NCBI GenBank assembly: GCA_026398715.1
Contig: JAPLSI010000254.1
Coordinates: 1-8,616, forward strand
Direction: 5' to 3'
Source: Gammaproteobacteria bacterium
Lineage (GTDB): Bacteria; Pseudomonadota; Gammaproteobacteria; Xanthomonadales; Xanthomonadaceae
DNA: 8,616 nt
Position 1 is the stretch's first letter. Each line of letters begins with the position of its first letter. A model generated the notes under the pieces. That model saw nothing but the letters and a program-made list of their open reading frames with translations. It did no database searches and was not told the origin of the DNA. Shown in pieces: positions 8,123 through 8,616 of the stretch. Position numbers and translations under genes: made by a program.

Positions 8123-8249
8123 ACCTGTCCTGCCCTTGCTAACCTTGAGCGAACAGTAGTACTAACTTAGGTATAGCGAACCTGCCATAAGTAATGGTGA
8201 CGGGCTCTTGAAGCCAGCGGCGCTAGGGGTAAGCTGGAGGCAACTCCCG
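8123..8249. promoter_or_regulatory. padR-ygiD divergent regulatory region with palindrome
   Basis: This 127-base region between two divergent starts is AT-richer than its surroundings around 8155-8195. It contains the perfect 8-base palindrome TAGTACTA (8157-8164) and TATAGC/GCTATA at 8172-8177. TTGAGC (8145-8150) on the plus strand resembles a -35 box, but its spacing to TATAGC is 21 bases, too long for a standard promoter. On the minus strand no clear -35/-10 pair is seen. The palindrome lies 35 bases upstream of the padR start and suits an autoregulatory site. GGAGG at 8236-8240 is the ygiD ribosome site. Confidence 0.45.
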
Positions 8250-8616
8250 ATGGCCCCGCCGATGACTACGCCCCAACCCGTGATCTTCCTCGGCCATGGC
8301 TCCCCCATGAACGCGATCGAGGACAACGAGTTTCGACGCAGTTGGCAGGACCTGGGCAAAAAGCTTCGACGGCCCAAGGCGATCCTGTGCATCTCGGCGC
8401 ACTGGGAAACGCGCGGCGTGTACGTCACCGGCAGCGAGAAGCCGGACACCATCCACGATTTCAGCGGCTTCCCGCGGGCCTTGTTCGATGTCCGTTACCG
8501 CGCGCCCGGCAGCCCGGAACTCGCCCACCGCGTGGCCGATTTACTGGACACGGTGCGCGTGCACATCGACCCGCAACGCGGCCTCGACCACGGCGCCTGG
8601 GGCGTGTTGCAACCGA
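8250..8616 (+). CDS. ygiD: YgiD-family class III extradiol ring-cleavage dioxygenase (3' truncated by window)
   Basis: This is the first 122 residues of a 4,5-DOPA extradiol dioxygenase-like protein. The family uses a single bound metal to cleave catechol-type rings, although the natural bacterial substrate is not settled. Predicted metal-ligand His positions stand in their usual blocks: FLGHGSPMN (residues 13-21), ISAHWETRG (about 51-59) and GLDHGAWGVL (about 112-121). The block TIHDFSGFPRALFDVRY is also closely like E. coli YgiD. The ATG at 8250 is preferred because GGAGG at 8236-8240 is 9 bases upstream. An in-frame ATG at 8262 would leave 21 bases, though it would match shorter family N-termini. 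The frame is still open at the last base; about half the protein is missing. It is divergent from padR and may share its regulatory region. Confidence 0.92.
   Translation, partial: MAPPMTTPQPVIFLGHGSPMNAIEDNEFRRSWQDLGKKLRRPKAILCISAHWETRGVYVTGSEKPDTIHDFSGFPRALFDVRYRAPGSPELAHRVADLLDTVRVHIDPQRGLDHGAWGVLQP

Noticed and set aside
7403..8170. Plus-strand open frame of 255 codons opposite padR and the sensor gene
   Set aside because: It is antisense to two genes with clear signatures, and its sequence is low-complexity Arg/Ala-rich without a domain.
8162..8528. Minus-strand open frames opposite the ygiD start
   Set aside because: The plus-strand frame has three YgiD metal-ligand blocks and a GGAGG ribosome site; the minus frames match nothing known to me.

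Overview
This is a GC-rich chromosomal window with tightly packed housekeeping-type genes. The protein signatures are close to gammaproteobacterial families: a DeaD helicase with its DbpA-type RNA-binding domain, a YhiN-type flavoprotein, DUF1415 and a YgiD-type dioxygenase. Together with the base composition this suggests a high-GC gammaproteobacterium, plausibly Lysobacterales (Xanthomonadales). That placement is inference from family resemblance and was not tested by a search.

Layout on the left. The window opens inside deaD (plus strand, ends at 945), closed by a clear intrinsic terminator (969-992). A CurA-type NADPH-dependent oxidoreductase (1041-2025) follows; it is broken by a frameshift near base 1227 that looks like a loss of about 17 bases. 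A YhiN/HI0933 flavoprotein (2026-3204) starts on the base after the curA stop. After a 63-base gap with weak promoter-like signals comes a 595-residue acyl-CoA dehydrogenase (3268-5055).

Layout on the right. A minus-strand pair, a DJ-1/PfpI-family protein and a DUF1415 protein, overlaps by four bases (ATGA) and converges on the acyl-CoA dehydrogenase with no bases between the stops. Divergent from it is a MAPEG-family membrane protein (6446-6835). This converges on a second minus-strand pair, a PadR-type repressor and a membrane protein with an N-terminal HAAS/DUF1700-like region and two repeated membrane hairpins, again with a 4-base ATGA overlap. Divergent from padR is the start of ygiD, a class III extradiol dioxygenase-like gene cut by the window end.

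Functional reading. The genes are mostly independent small units: RNA remodelling, redox and fatty-acid oxidation enzymes, and one regulator-plus-membrane-sensor operon. I see no RNA gene, CRISPR array, insertion sequence, prophage or defence locus. No new multi-gene system is evident. The items most worth checking are the curA lesion and the padR-sensor module with its palindromic divergent promoter region.
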